Counted from the stretch's first letter, positions 45,428-54,941 are shown. The stretch: 64,000 nt of DNA from Paludibacter sp. (GCA_028692715.1 JAQUWU010000019.1:1-64000), one strand, 5' to 3'. The notes: generated from the sequence alone by a model not told the origin. Program-made: numbers and translations.

Positions 45428-48400
45428 TTAATTAATTACTTTTTGACCTTCACGCTGACTGATAGCATTCAGTCTTTCGGTTATCATCGGCTGAATATCA
45501 TCGGCAGTAGTATAGTTTTTTTGTAAACTCAACAGATACTGTTTCGCCTGAAAATCATCGCCTTTCTTAATATAAATATCAGCCAACAACACAAAACTTC
45601 GTGCTAACCAGTATTGATGCGGTGTATTCTTTTTAGCAAAATCCAACACTTCGCTTTCTGCTTCGGACGATTTTCCCTGATCAAAATATTGTTTTGACAA
45701 CAGATATTTAGATTCTGCTCCATTTACTGTACGAGTATCGGCAGATAGCAATTTCAGATCCGACGTAGCTTGAGAAGCTTGACCTGTTGCCAGATAGGCT
45801 TTTGCTCGATTGTAACGGGCTTCGTCTTTCAATTCGGTTGTCGATCGGGCATCTGCAATAATCTCATTTGCAATAGAAATGGTCGTTTGATGGTCGTTAA
45901 GGAAATAACTGCATCGTAAAACACCCAACCGCCCAACGTTTTTATTTTCGGTAGTTTGAGCTACCGTTTCCAGACTTTTAAAATATTTGAGTGCCGATGA
46001 ATAATCTTTGTTGTCATAAGTTATTTCGCCACAACGAATTGTAGCTTCTTCGGTGTACTGATTCGCTCCATTTTTCAACAAAGTTTGATAAGCCGTCAAT
46101 GCACTATTTTTATCATTGTTCCGATAATAACTGTCAGCAAGATAATATTGTGCAATTGTACAATAACGACTTCCGGGACAGAATTTATTCAGATAGGAAC
46201 GCATTCCACTTATGGCTTGTGCATAATTTCCATTCATATATTGCTTTTCAGCTGCAATATAGGATATTGAATCTTCGCGACTGATCGTTTGCGAACTAAT
46301 GGTTAAACCAAGTGTTTTGGTGTAAGCCAAATAACTTGCAACGTCATTAATTTCGATGTACACCGTTTCAAGACTTTCCAATGCTGTGTACGATTCTTCG
46401 GTGCCGGGATATTTTGAAATAACATTTTTGTATGCTGTAATAGCCTGTTCATATTCTTTATTATTGAAATGAATCATACCAATTTCAACCGCAGCTTTTC
46501 TTGCCTGATCGCTATTTGGATAGGCACTTAGTAATCGTTCGTACGTTGAAATTGCATTTCCTCCGTTTTCCATCATTAAATAAGATCTACCCATTTCATA
46601 TAAGGCATCGTCGGCATATTCGGATGACGGATAATTGGAAATCAAATTTTCAAGTTTTGCAATTTTAGTACTGTAGTTCTTTTGTAAGCCAGCCACATAA
46701 GCCGACTGGAACATAGCATAATCGGCTGTATTCGGACTTAATGCAGCAGCTTTTGTATAATAACTTTCAGCTTTTGAGAAATTACGTGCATTAAAATAAC
46801 AGTCGCCAATACGATTCAAGGCATCAGGATAAGTGTTCCCTTTTTGATTGGTTTCTGCAGCCACATATTTCAGGTACCATGTCAAAGCATCGTTGTAATT
46901 TTTTTGTGAAAAATATGCGTAAGCCAATGCGTACTGAGCAGTAACCCTATTGACACTTTTTGATGAATAGGAATTGTTGAAAAATGCTTTTAGATCAGCG
47001 ATACTCTTTGTAGGCTCGTTATTGCGGAAATAACTTTCGGAACGCCAGTACAAACTTTCGGCGGAATACTTTCCTGTAGATGAACTTTTCAATGACAAGC
47101 CAAAGTATTCAATAGCTTTATCCAGGTTATTTAGAGTAAATGCCTCAGTTCCTATTTGATACAATAAATATTGTTTTGTTTCCAGCAATTTAGCATTGGG
47201 TTGTGCAATTTTCTGAATCGATTGATAAGCTGCATCGTAGTTTTTAGTTGTCATATAAACCGAAGCAAGATAATCGTATGCTTTATCGCGGTATTTCGAA
47301 TTAGGAAATTCAGTTAACAATTGTTCGAATGCACCAATTGATTCACCAAAGGCAGTTGTGGTGTCGTATGTTGTCAGCGCATAATTGTACAAGGCTTCTT
47401 CACGAACAGTTTTGTTGAAATTTGTTTTGAGCGAAGCTTCATACGCCAATCGTGCATTATTTTTATCGTTCAATTTCACATAGGAATTTCCTAAATGCAT
47501 ATACGCATTTTCGGTCATTTCGTCGGAAGCTGTAGTCACTTTTGATAAGTATTGAATTGCATTGACATAATCTTTTGTTTCGTAATACGATAAACCCAGC
47601 AAATACATATCGTTCCGTAATACCTGGGGAAAAACACGTTCGTAATTCTTTAGATTCTCGATTGCTTTTGTATAATTTTTATTGCGATAAGCTATTTCAC
47701 CTATTATCCTATATATTTCAGCATTGTTCGGGTTATCAGGATTATTTTTTAGCAATGCATCGCCACGTTCGGTAAGTTGAGCGTAATCTTTTTGAGCATA
47801 ATAAATTTGAACAATATAATAGGGTACAATATTTTTGTACTCAGGATTATTTTCAATTTTCAAAAATTCAGGCAAAGCAGCCGCATAATTACCCAGCGCA
47901 TATTGAGTATAGGCATAATAATACGTGGCCGAAAGCGTGTAGCGTGATTTTATTCCTTTCAGTTCCTCGAAAATAGGTAAAGCCTGAGCATAATTTTTTG
48001 TTTGCAGACAAGCATAACCTTTGCAGAACATGAAATCAATCCGCTCCCGCTTGTTAAGATGTGAGTCGTTCACCACATTAAAATAGGTCAAAGCAGGTTG
48101 GTAACTTTTCTTTTCATAATCCATCATCCCCAACATTAAATTGGTTTTATCGAAAAATGGCGTATATGGATGTTTAAATAAATACTCCTTCAACATTAAA
48201 CCGGCATCATCCTGCTTCAACTCATAGGCATTAGCAGCCATATAATATTCAGCTTCCTGAATTTGTCCGGCTTTGGTAGAAACTGTTGATTTTAGAAAAT
48301 CCTCGAAATTCCGGTATGAAGCTGCATATTTTCGTTGGTTAAATAATTCTTTTCCCTGATTGAAAAGGACATCCGGATTGGTATAAATAAGGGTGTGCTG

Positions 48401-48460
48401 GGAAAAAACATTTCCTGACAGCAAACTAATCAGTAAACTTAATACGATTATTTTTCTCAT
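45428..48460 (-). CDS. 1010-residue periplasmic TPR protein
   Basis: Signal peptide MRKIIVLSLLISLLSGNVFS is followed by about 25 tandem tetratricopeptide repeats, clear in stretches such as ALYEMGRSYLMMENGGNAIS and YANFA-type helix pairs with conserved Tyr, Ala and Pro (FPQVLRNDMYLLGLSYYE). No catalytic domain is present. It is a large periplasmic scaffold, possibly for envelope assembly with the barrel protein that follows in the same operon. The pattern is BamD/YbgF-like, but it is far longer than either. Its own -7 box lies 62 bp upstream. Confidence 0.9.
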   Translation of the reverse strand: MRKIIVLSLLISLLSGNVFSQHTLIYTNPDVLFNQGKELFNQRKYAASYRNFEDFLKSTVSTKAGQIQEAEYYMAANAYELKQDDAGLMLKEYLFKHPYTPFFDKTNLMLGMMDYEKKSYQPALTYFNVVNDSHLNKRERIDFMFCKGYACLQTKNYAQALPIFEELKGIKSRYTLSATYYYAYTQYALGNYAAALPEFLKIENNPEYKNIVPYYIVQIYYAQKDYAQLTERGDALLKNNPDNPNNAEIYRIIGEIAYRNKNYTKAIENLKNYERVFPQVLRNDMYLLGLSYYETKDYVNAIQYLSKVTTASDEMTENAYMHLGNSYVKLNDKNNARLAYEASLKTNFNKTVREEALYNYALTTYDTTTAFGESIGAFEQLLTEFPNSKYRDKAYDYLASVYMTTKNYDAAYQSIQKIAQPNAKLLETKQYLLYQIGTEAFTLNNLDKAIEYFGLSLKSSSTGKYSAESLYWRSESYFRNNEPTKSIADLKAFFNNSYSSKSVNRVTAQYALAYAYFSQKNYNDALTWYLKYVAAETNQKGNTYPDALNRIGDCYFNARNFSKAESYYTKAAALSPNTADYAMFQSAYVAGLQKNYSTKIAKLENLISNYPSSEYADDALYEMGRSYLMMENGGNAISTYERLLSAYPNSDQARKAAVEIGMIHFNNKEYEQAITAYKNVISKYPGTEESYTALESLETVYIEINDVASYLAYTKTLGLTISSQTISREDSISYIAAEKQYMNGNYAQAISGMRSYLNKFCPGSRYCTIAQYYLADSYYRNNDKNSALTAYQTLLKNGANQYTEEATIRCGEITYDNKDYSSALKYFKSLETVAQTTENKNVGRLGVLRCSYFLNDHQTTISIANEIIADARSTTELKDEARYNRAKAYLATGQASQATSDLKLLSADTRTVNGAESKYLLSKQYFDQGKSSEAESEVLDFAKKNTPHQYWLARSFVLLADIYIKKGDDFQAKQYLLSLQKNYTTADDIQPMITERLNAISQREGQKVIN

Positions 48461-48521
48461 CGCGCAGTATATTTTGTGTAGTTGTGTTAATGTAAAATGG
48501 TGAAATTTTGTAAATCAATTG

Positions 48522-48529
48522 CAAATATA
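48522..48529 (-). promoter_or_regulatory. -7 box of the TPR-barrel operon
   Basis: Minus-strand TATATTTG, exact TAnnTTTG, 62 bp before the ATG at 48460. Confidence 0.5.
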
Positions 48530-48540
48530 AGCATTAATTT

Positions 48541-49062
48541 TTAACCTTTAAATTCTAGAAACAATGAAATTCCTTTTTTTATTGATTTTAAACCGAAATT
48601 GTCAGGACTAAGTTCGTTCAAGGAAACAAAAAAGTAACTTTCCACATCGTCGGCTGCCATAAGCCCTTCAATGCTATTTAATTTACAGAAAAAAAACATA
48701 TCCAGGGTAGGAATAGTCATCCCACTGTATTCGTACTCGTTTGGCAACGAAAACAAGTATTGTGCTGTTGTAACATCGGCATTAATTTCTTCCTTCACTT
48801 CACGCCTTATTGCCTCTTCGGCAGTTTCGGCTGCATCCACAAATCCTCCGGGCAAATCCCAGGTTCCCATTGCCGGTTCTTTGGCTCGTTTACAAACCAA
48901 CAATTCGCCTTTATCATTCAAAATAAAGGCTGCAACAGCAGCTGAAGGATTTATATAATAAACAAATCCGCACGATTCGCAGCGTTTCGACTTCTCGTTG
49001 TTAAGTACAAATGTTGAAGATCCGCAAACCGGGCAATACTTGAATAAAGTAGAAAAATACAT
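48541..49062 (-). CDS. Nudix hydrolase with N-terminal zinc ribbon
   Basis: 173 residues. CPVCGSS and CESCGFVYY form a four-Cys zinc ribbon at about residues 9-33, and GGFVDAAETAEEAIRREVKE followed by EIN is a complete Nudix box. The arrangement resembles NudC-like NAD(H)/NADH-cap pyrophosphatases, but the NudC signature SQPWPFPxS is absent, so substrate is open; nucleotide-sugars or nucleoside diphosphates are possible. It is read alone from a -7 box 28 bp upstream. Confidence 0.9.
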   Translation of the reverse strand: MYFSTLFKYCPVCGSSTFVLNNEKSKRCESCGFVYYINPSAAVAAFILNDKGELLVCKRAKEPAMGTWDLPGGFVDAAETAEEAIRREVKEEINADVTTAQYLFSLPNEYEYSGMTIPTLDMFFFCKLNSIEGLMAADDVESYFFVSLNELSPDNFGLKSIKKGISLFLEFKG

Positions 49063-49089
49063 CGCTTAAGAATTAGTTTTGAATAAATG

Positions 49090-49097
49090 CAAAGATA
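49090..49097 (-). promoter_or_regulatory. -7 box of the Nudix gene
   Basis: Minus-strand TATCTTTG, exact. The upstream half of this promoter is formed by an 18-bp tandem repeat. Confidence 0.5.
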
Positions 49098-49104
49098 CTA
49101 TATA

Positions 49105-49151
49105 GTTTGTGAAGTTTATAAAGTTTGTAATGTTCATAAAGTTTGTAAAGT
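49105..49151. repeat. 18-bp tandem repeat, about 2.6 units
   Basis: GTTTGTGAAGTTTATAAA, GTTTGTAATGTTCATAAA and GTTTGTAAAGT follow head to tail, with two to three differences per unit. Confidence 0.8.
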
Positions 49152-49456
49152 ACGGGTAGAAACTTATCAAATATCATTCCTAAAACGAGAAATGAAGAAA
49201 GATGTTGTAAAAATTGATTTTTCAAGATAGAATAAAGGGGGCTTTTATTGCTTCGTGGACTTTATGTAAAGTTTCAAAATCAGTATTTATATAAATTCAA
49301 TTTCATATAAAGCATCATCTTGTTCCTGCAAAATTCATCTCCTTAAAGCCTGCAAACACCGTATTACAATACATTTTGTGAGTGAATTTTCGAATCGATT
49401 AATTTTGTTGTTGAAAACTTTTAGCTAAACGATTCATATAATTGTATTTAAAGTAG

Positions 49457-49464
49457 TATTTTTG
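49457..49464 (+). promoter_or_regulatory. -7 box of the TPR-dedA-aroE run
   Basis: TATTTTTG matches TAnnTTTG, 17 bp before the ATG at 49481; the leader would be about 10 nt. Confidence 0.5.
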
Positions 49465-49480
49465 CAAAAAACTACAGTCA

Positions 49481-50872
49481 ATGAACCGAAAATTATCCTT
49501 TTCAGTGGATGATGAATCCAATGACATCGTCAAACGGTACGAGCAATTCCTGGAAGGAACTGCTACCGGTTATTTCGACGTGGAAGAATTGGAGATGATT
49601 GTGGAATATTATCTCCGCAAGGGACGTACAAAAGATTGCACCAAGGCGCTTGAACTGGGTTTACAATTGCACCCCAACAACAATGCATTGAGGACAAAGC
49701 GCGCAAAAATATACCTTGCAGTAGGAGACACTAAAAAAGCCTTCAAAGTTCTTGAATCCTTGACCGAAACGACCGATTACGAAGTGCAGATTCTGAAAAT
49801 TGAAGTACTTCTGAAATTAGACAGAACACATGAAGCGCGCCTGCTTTCCGACAAAGTTTTAAAAGAAGAAACCGACGATTCAGATAATGTTTATCTTGAT
49901 ATTGCATATATTTATTTAGGTCTGGGTGATTTTACAATTGCTCTTGATTTTTTAAAAATGGGCGACAAGCATAATCGTAAAAACTCCGATTTGCTTTTCG
50001 AACTGGCTTTCTGCTACGAACAATGCGATGATTTCGACAACGCAATAACAACATACAACCGAATCATCGATCTTGACCCTTACGTTGACGAAGCTTGGTT
50101 TAATCTGGGGCAAATTTATTTTGCTATGCAGGATTTTACTCATGCCCTCGAAGCCTATGATTTTGCCCTGACAATAAACGAAAAAGACTCATTAACCTGC
50201 CTTCAAAAAGGACATGTACAGTTCCAATTGGATCAGTTTGAAGATGCCATTGAGACCTACAGAGAATATCAAAACATGACGACCGACAAGTGGCAGTCCG
50301 ATTTATTTATAGCCGAATGTTACGAAAAACTCGAAAATTACGAAGAGTCCATTAAATATTACCTCCATTCACTTGAAGCTTTTCCTAAGAATTTCGAAGC
50401 TTTAACAGGTGTTGGTATCTGTTTACTCGAACTGGAAAGATTTTTGGAAAGTCAGGATTATATCAAACAAGCACTTCTTTTAAATGACGAAGCAGCCGAC
50501 GCATGGGTGTATCTGGCTGAAAGTTATGTTGGGTTGGATGAAAACGAAGATGCTTTACTTTCATACCTCAAATCCATCACACTCGACCCGGAACAACCCG
50601 ACACACTAATGGCAATAGCCAATATATGTCTGGAAAAAGGGGAATATGAAACGGCAAAACAATACTACCTTATGGCAAGTGGCATGGATGCTAGTTTGGA
50701 ATTCGTCGATTTATTTATTGCCGTTGCATATTTTAAATTAGGGAATCCCTCTGATTCAGCCATTTATTTAGAAAAAGCGATTCGTGCTGACGAAACAGCC
50801 GCAAGTTTATTTTTAGAACTATGCCCCGAATCACTAGAAAATTCGGATAATGAAACAACTGACAAAAAGTAA
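49481..50872 (+). CDS. Cytoplasmic TPR protein
   Basis: 463 residues and no signal peptide. Roughly twelve TPR units run from about 30 to 450, for example AWFNLGQIYFAMQDFTHALE and AWVYLAESYVGLDENEDALL. The first 25 residues (MNRKLSFSVDDESNDIVKRY) and the last 15 are acidic and non-repeat. It is a protein-interaction scaffold of unknown partner. The dedA-like gene begins 3 bp after its stop and aroE follows, so the three probably form an operon. Confidence 0.88.
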   Translation: MNRKLSFSVDDESNDIVKRYEQFLEGTATGYFDVEELEMIVEYYLRKGRTKDCTKALELGLQLHPNNNALRTKRAKIYLAVGDTKKAFKVLESLTETTDYEVQILKIEVLLKLDRTHEARLLSDKVLKEETDDSDNVYLDIAYIYLGLGDFTIALDFLKMGDKHNRKNSDLLFELAFCYEQCDDFDNAITTYNRIIDLDPYVDEAWFNLGQIYFAMQDFTHALEAYDFALTINEKDSLTCLQKGHVQFQLDQFEDAIETYREYQNMTTDKWQSDLFIAECYEKLENYEESIKYYLHSLEAFPKNFEALTGVGICLLELERFLESQDYIKQALLLNDEAADAWVYLAESYVGLDENEDALLSYLKSITLDPEQPDTLMAIANICLEKGEYETAKQYYLMASGMDASLEFVDLFIAVAYFKLGNPSDSAIYLEKAIRADETAASLFLELCPESLENSDNETTDKK

Positions 50873-50875
50873 TCT

Positions 50876-51601
50876 ATGATAAAAAAAGTAATTTTCCTCT
50901 TCACCCTTGTCTTCTTTGTCTCAAATTTACAAGCTGCAACTCCCGAGAATCAAGTGGAGACTTCATCCGATTCTCTTTCTATTATTCAAAAAGTTGAAAA
51001 ATGGTACGATGGTAATATGAATTACATGAGTATTACAGCATTAATGACTATTGAAAGTTCCTTTATTCCTTTCCCATCCGAAATAGTAATTCCGCCAGCA
51101 GCATATATAGCCAGCAAGCCTGAGAGCAAATTAAATATTTTACTTGTTGTTATTTTCGGTACGCTTGGAGCAATTCTCGGAGCAATTATTAACTACATTC
51201 TTGCATTTTGGTTAGGGCGACCAATAATCTATAAATTTGCCGACAGCAAAATAGGAAATATGTTACTTCTGAGCAGCGAAAAAATCATAAAGGCTGAGGA
51301 ATACTTCAATAAGCGCGGAAAGATTTCCACATTTGTGGGTCGTCTAATTCCCGGCATTCGTCAATTAATTTCGATACCGGCAGGCTTAGCCCGAATGAAT
51401 CTGTTTAGTTTTATTTTATATACTTTTTTAGGAGCCGCAATATGGAATTCAGTACTTGCACTCATCGGGTATTTGGCTCAAGGACAATCTGAATTAATTA
51501 ATGAATATAGTCACGAGCTAAGCATTATTATTTTTGGACTATTCGTTTTAATTGTTTTTTACCTGATTTTTAAATCTCTGCGTAAAAAGAAAAAAAAATA
51601 G
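50876..51601 (+). CDS. DedA-family membrane protein
   Basis: 241 residues. A cleavable or first membrane segment (IFLFTLVFFVSNLQA) is followed by the VTT/SNARE-associated domain: ESSFIPFPSEIVIPPAAY, LGAILGAIINYILAFWLGRP, and FVGRLIPGIRQLISIPAG with the conserved Arg residues. DedA proteins are linked to membrane energetics and undecaprenyl-phosphate or lipid flipping; the exact substrate here is unknown. The C-terminus is very basic (RKKKKK). Confidence 0.93.
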   Translation: MIKKVIFLFTLVFFVSNLQAATPENQVETSSDSLSIIQKVEKWYDGNMNYMSITALMTIESSFIPFPSEIVIPPAAYIASKPESKLNILLVVIFGTLGAILGAIINYILAFWLGRPIIYKFADSKIGNMLLLSSEKIIKAEEYFNKRGKISTFVGRLIPGIRQLISIPAGLARMNLFSFILYTFLGAAIWNSVLALIGYLAQGQSELINEYSHELSIIIFGLFVLIVFYLIFKSLRKKKKK

Positions 51602-51649
51602 TAATTAAAATAAACTATCATCATTAATCAAAGGGATAAGAATCGACGT

Positions 51650-52387
51650 ATGAAACAATTTGGCTTGATAGGAAACCCATTGATACATTCATTTTCAAAA
51701 AAATTTTTCAGTGATAAATTTTTGAATGAAAACATCGATGCTCAATACAATTTGTATGAAATCCCCTCTATTGATAATTTTCAGGAGATACTAAAAAACA
51801 ATTCAATCTGCGGAATAAATGTCACCATTCCTTACAAGGAACAAGTGATTAAATACATGACTGAACTAGATAACACTGCAGCCGAAATTGGTGCTGTAAA
51901 TGTGATTAAATTCATTCGAAATAACGGCAAATTAACGTTAAGAGGCTATAATTCAGATGCCATTGGGTTTGAAAATGCATTGCAACCTTTTCTTCAACCC
52001 TACCATAAAAAAGCATTGATTCTTGGCACCGGTGGTGCTTCAAAAGCAATAAATTACACCTTGAATAAACTCGGCATTGAAACCACCTTCGTTACAAGAA
52101 ACGAAAAACCGGGAATGTTAACATATCAACAGTTGAACGAAAAAATTCTTTCGAACAATTTGCTTATCATTAACGCTTCGCCAGTTGGAACATTTCCACA
52201 TTCAGATGAATGCCCCAATATTCCTTATAACTTTCTGACGGACAAACATTTTTTATTTGATGTAGTATACAATCCCGCCGAAACAATTTTCCTAAAAAAA
52301 GGGAAAGAGAAAGGTGCAAAAGGATTGAATGGCGAGGCTATGTTGATAGGACAAGCATTGGCAGCATGGAAAATCTGGAACGAATAA
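51650..52387 (+). CDS. aroE: Shikimate dehydrogenase
   Basis: 245 residues. The substrate-binding start is GLIGNPLIHSFSKKFF (Ser pair), the catalytic Lys is in NVTIPYKEQV, and the NADP loop is LILGTGGASKAINY. FDVVYNPAETIFLKKGK and GLNGEAMLIGQA complete the family pattern. It reduces 3-dehydroshikimate to shikimate in chorismate synthesis. It is slightly shorter than E. coli AroE (272), as is usual in Bacteroidota. A terminator follows. Confidence 0.96.
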   Translation: MKQFGLIGNPLIHSFSKKFFSDKFLNENIDAQYNLYEIPSIDNFQEILKNNSICGINVTIPYKEQVIKYMTELDNTAAEIGAVNVIKFIRNNGKLTLRGYNSDAIGFENALQPFLQPYHKKALILGTGGASKAINYTLNKLGIETTFVTRNEKPGMLTYQQLNEKILSNNLLIINASPVGTFPHSDECPNIPYNFLTDKHFLFDVVYNPAETIFLKKGKEKGAKGLNGEAMLIGQALAAWKIWNE

Positions 52388-52400
52388 ATATTAGCGATAA

Positions 52401-52440
52401 AAAAAAGAGCAGACGAAAATAAATTCTTCTGCTCTTTTTA
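52401..52440. terminator. Bidirectional terminator between aroE and pheS
   Basis: AAAAAGAGCAGA pairs with TCTGCTCTTTTT across a 14-nt loop. Both flanks are A- or T-rich, so it can end both convergent genes. Confidence 0.88.
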
Positions 52441-52460
52441 TGAGTGTACTTTATTAAATT

Positions 52461-53480
52461 CTAATATGCCGACTCAAATTGTTCCAAAAAGCGTACATCG
52501 TTCTCGGAGAACATGCGTAAATCTTTCACCTGATATTTTAGGTTGGTGATACGTTCCACACCCATTCCGAAAGCATAACCAGAATAAACTTTCGAATCAA
52601 TTCCGCAATTTTCCAAAACGTTCGGATCAACCATTCCACAACCCAAAATCTCTACCCAACCTGTATATTTACAAAAAGGACAACCTTTTCCGCCACAAAT
52701 ATTACAAGAGATATCCATTTCGGCACTTGGCTCGGTAAACGGGAAATACGATGGACGTAAACGAATATCGGTATTTTCGCCAAACATTTCCTTTGCAAAA
52801 TATATCAATGCCTGTTTTAAATCGGCAAACGAAACATCTTTGTCAATATATAATCCTTCAACCTGATGAAAAAAACAATGTGCCCTATACGAAATGGCTT
52901 CATTGCGATAAACACGTCCCGGGAAAATCATACGTATCGGCGGTTTTTGATTGGTCATCACACGTGACTGAACCGACGAAGTATGAGTTCGAAGCAATAC
53001 ATCAGGATTTTGTTCGATAAAGAAAGTATCCTGCATATCGCGCGCAGGATGCTCCGGTGGGAAATTTAACGCACCAAACACGTGCCAATCGTCTTCAATT
53101 TCAGGTCCTTCGGCAATGGTAAAACCAATGCGCGAAAAAATTTCTATAATCTCATGTTTTACCAACGAGAGGGGATGACGCGTTCCAAGTTTTATGGGAT
53201 CGGCAGTACGGGTTAAATCTGTTTTATTATCACTTACAGAGGAATTTTCGAAAGCATCTTTTATTTCATTTAGTTTGTTTTGAGCAGCATTTTTCAGTTC
53301 GTTTAGTTGTTGACCCACTTCGCGCTTTTCTTCATTAGCCACATTTCTAAAATCATTAAATAGTTCTGATATCTGACCCTTTTTGCTCAGATATTTTATA
53401 CGTAACACTTCCAGTTCGTCCTGATTGGCAGCCACCAATTGGTTGACTTCTTCCAATAGTTGATTAATTTTATTCTTCAT
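52461..53480 (-). CDS. pheS: Phenylalanyl-tRNA synthetase alpha subunit
   Basis: 339 residues from the ATG at 53480 (MKNKINQLLEEVNQLV), the family start; the upstream 17 codons are a poly-Lys artefact. An N-terminal coiled coil (1-90) precedes the class II core: GTRHPLSLVKHEI, DTFFIEQNPDVLLRTHTSSV (motif 2), YRAHCFFHQVEGLYID and GWVEILGCGMVDPNVL, GYAFGMGVERI (motif 3). A CNICGGKGCPFC cluster near residue 250 suggests a bound metal. pheT is not adjacent. Confidence 0.97.
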   Translation of the reverse strand: MKNKINQLLEEVNQLVAANQDELEVLRIKYLSKKGQISELFNDFRNVANEEKREVGQQLNELKNAAQNKLNEIKDAFENSSVSDNKTDLTRTADPIKLGTRHPLSLVKHEIIEIFSRIGFTIAEGPEIEDDWHVFGALNFPPEHPARDMQDTFFIEQNPDVLLRTHTSSVQSRVMTNQKPPIRMIFPGRVYRNEAISYRAHCFFHQVEGLYIDKDVSFADLKQALIYFAKEMFGENTDIRLRPSYFPFTEPSAEMDISCNICGGKGCPFCKYTGWVEILGCGMVDPNVLENCGIDSKVYSGYAFGMGVERITNLKYQVKDLRMFSENDVRFLEQFESAY

Positions 53481-53578
53481 TTTCTTTCTCTTTCTCTTTT
53501 TGCCAAAACAACAAAATGTTCTGTCTTTCAAAACTTTAAACAGTCATTTGCAGGCAATTGCATTTCTCTTAAAGATTG

Positions 53579-53586
53579 CAAAAGTA
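53579..53586 (-). promoter_or_regulatory. -7 box of pheS
   Basis: Minus-strand TACTTTTG, exact, 99 bp before the ATG. I saw no attenuator-type leader peptide with Phe codons. Confidence 0.45.
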
Positions 53587-53659
53587 ATCAATTTTCAGCA
53601 AAAATAAGTGCTGTTTAAAAAAATATAGTTATAAAACATATTTTCTCTGAATTTTACCT

Positions 53660-53667
53660 TATATTTG
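53660..53667 (+). promoter_or_regulatory. -7 box of the DUF2461 gene
   Basis: TATATTTG, exact, 24 bp before the ATG at 53691. Confidence 0.5.
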
Positions 53668-53690
53668 TATAAAAGATTCATTAAATTTGT

Positions 53691-54365
53691 ATGACAATTG
53701 AGAATATACTCCGTTTTTTAAGCGAACTAAAGATAAATAACAATCGTGAATGGTTTGCTGAAAATAAAAAATGGTACGATCAAGTTCGCACTGAATTTGA
53801 AACAATAAGCAAAGAATTCATCCTCGAAATTTCAAAATTTGACGAAGAAATAAAGCATGTTGAAGTAAAAGATTGTATTTTCAGAATCTACAGAGACATC
53901 CGTTTCTCTCACGACAAAACCCCTTACAAAACTCATTTCGGTATATTTGTAGCTGCCGATGGTGGGCGTAAAAGTCAGCGAGGGGGGTATTATTTACACC
54001 TCGATCCTGATGGATGTTTTGTGGCTGTAGGCGTTTGGTGTCCACAGCCAAATTTATTAAAAGCATTAAGACAAAGTGTGTACGATAATATCGAAGAATT
54101 TAATGAAATAAGAACTAAAAAATCATACGCTAGATATTTCAACACTTTCTTGGATGAAGACAAATTGAAAACGGTTCCGAAAGGATTTCCAAAGGATTTT
54201 CCCGATGCAGAATTACTCAAATTAAAACATTATATTACAGAATACAAATTACCAAAAGAATTTAATGTAAAAGAAGATTTTGTTCAACAGGTTGCCGATA
54301 TTGCCGGTAATGCTTATCCGTTAAATAAGTTTTTGAATTATACAGTGGATGAAATCAACAGTTAG
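53691..54365 (+). CDS. DUF2461 family protein
   Basis: 224 residues. NNREWFAENKKWYD near the start, then FRIYRDIRFSHDKTPYKTHF and GGYYLHLDPDGCFVAVGVW, are the conserved DUF2461 (TIGR02453) blocks. The family's function is unknown. The stop codon lies in the first unit of a 7-bp tandem repeat, so repeat changes would not alter the protein except for the last two codons. The YhcH-family gene follows 72 bp later. Confidence 0.93.
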   Translation: MTIENILRFLSELKINNNREWFAENKKWYDQVRTEFETISKEFILEISKFDEEIKHVEVKDCIFRIYRDIRFSHDKTPYKTHFGIFVAADGGRKSQRGGYYLHLDPDGCFVAVGVWCPQPNLLKALRQSVYDNIEEFNEIRTKKSYARYFNTFLDEDKLKTVPKGFPKDFPDAELLKLKHYITEYKLPKEFNVKEDFVQQVADIAGNAYPLNKFLNYTVDEINS

Positions 54366-54402
54366 CAGTTAGCAGTTAGCACTTAGCAGTTAGCAGTTAG
54401 CA
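54361..54402. repeat. Heptamer tandem repeat GTTAGCA (six units)
   Basis: Three GTTAGCA, one CTTAGCA and two GTTAGCA run head to tail, overlapping the stop codon of the DUF2461 gene. Seven is not a multiple of three, but the array lies at the very end of the gene. Confidence 0.9.
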
Positions 54403-54437
54403 GAAAGAGAATTAATACAACTACAAAATTTATAATT

Positions 54438-54884
54438 ATGATTTTAGATTCATTAGAAAATGCCGGATTGTACGAATCGGTACATCCAAGATTTAAACAG
54501 GCTTTTGATTTTTTACGTAGCACCGATTTAGTAGCATTACCTACAGGAAAAATTGAGCTGGATGGGAAAAATTTATTTGTGAGTGTTGTGGAAATTACAG
54601 GAAAAACTGCAACTGAAGCCCGCATGGAAACACACAACAACTATATTGATATTCAGATCCCTGTGAGCACATCGGAAACCATGGGCTGGATTGCCGGGAA
54701 AAATCTTAAAACAGTGACGGATAGTTATAATCCGGATAAAGATATAAGCTTTTTTGCAGACAAAGCAACAAACTTTTTAAGGTTAAATCCGTTAGAGTTT
54801 GCGATATTCTTTCCTACTGATGGTCATCAGCCCGGAATATTGGACGGCACTATCAAAAAAGTTATTATTAAAGTTTTAGTTTAA
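54438..54884 (+). CDS. YhcH/YjgK/YiaL family protein
   Basis: 148 residues. HNNYIDIQIPVSTSETMGW and FAIFFPTDGHQPGILDG carry the His, Glu and Asp of the cupin-like core, and KKVIIKVLV ends it in the usual way. Relatives act on sugar acids or bind metal (EbgC, YhcH in sialic acid use); the substrate here is unknown. Its neighbours, DUF2461 and glgB, give no clear pathway. Confidence 0.9.
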   Translation: MILDSLENAGLYESVHPRFKQAFDFLRSTDLVALPTGKIELDGKNLFVSVVEITGKTATEARMETHNNYIDIQIPVSTSETMGWIAGKNLKTVTDSYNPDKDISFFADKATNFLRLNPLEFAIFFPTDGHQPGILDGTIKKVIIKVLV

Positions 54885-54941
54885 ATGTCTTTTCTAAGTT
54901 AAGTATTTTTTGTCAGCACACATATTTAATCCACAATTTAT

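Larger units (their letters stand above)
49063..49480. other. Intergenic region with an 18-bp tandem repeat
   Basis: Between divergent Nudix and TPR genes. Minus-strand TATCTTTG (49090-49097) and plus-strand TATTTTTG (49457-49464) are the promoters. The rest is AT-rich with no credible gene. Confidence 0.55.

Noticed and set aside
48963..49040. NudC (NADH pyrophosphatase) as the exact name for the zinc-ribbon Nudix
   Set aside because: The zinc ribbon fits but the SQPWPFPxS signature is missing.
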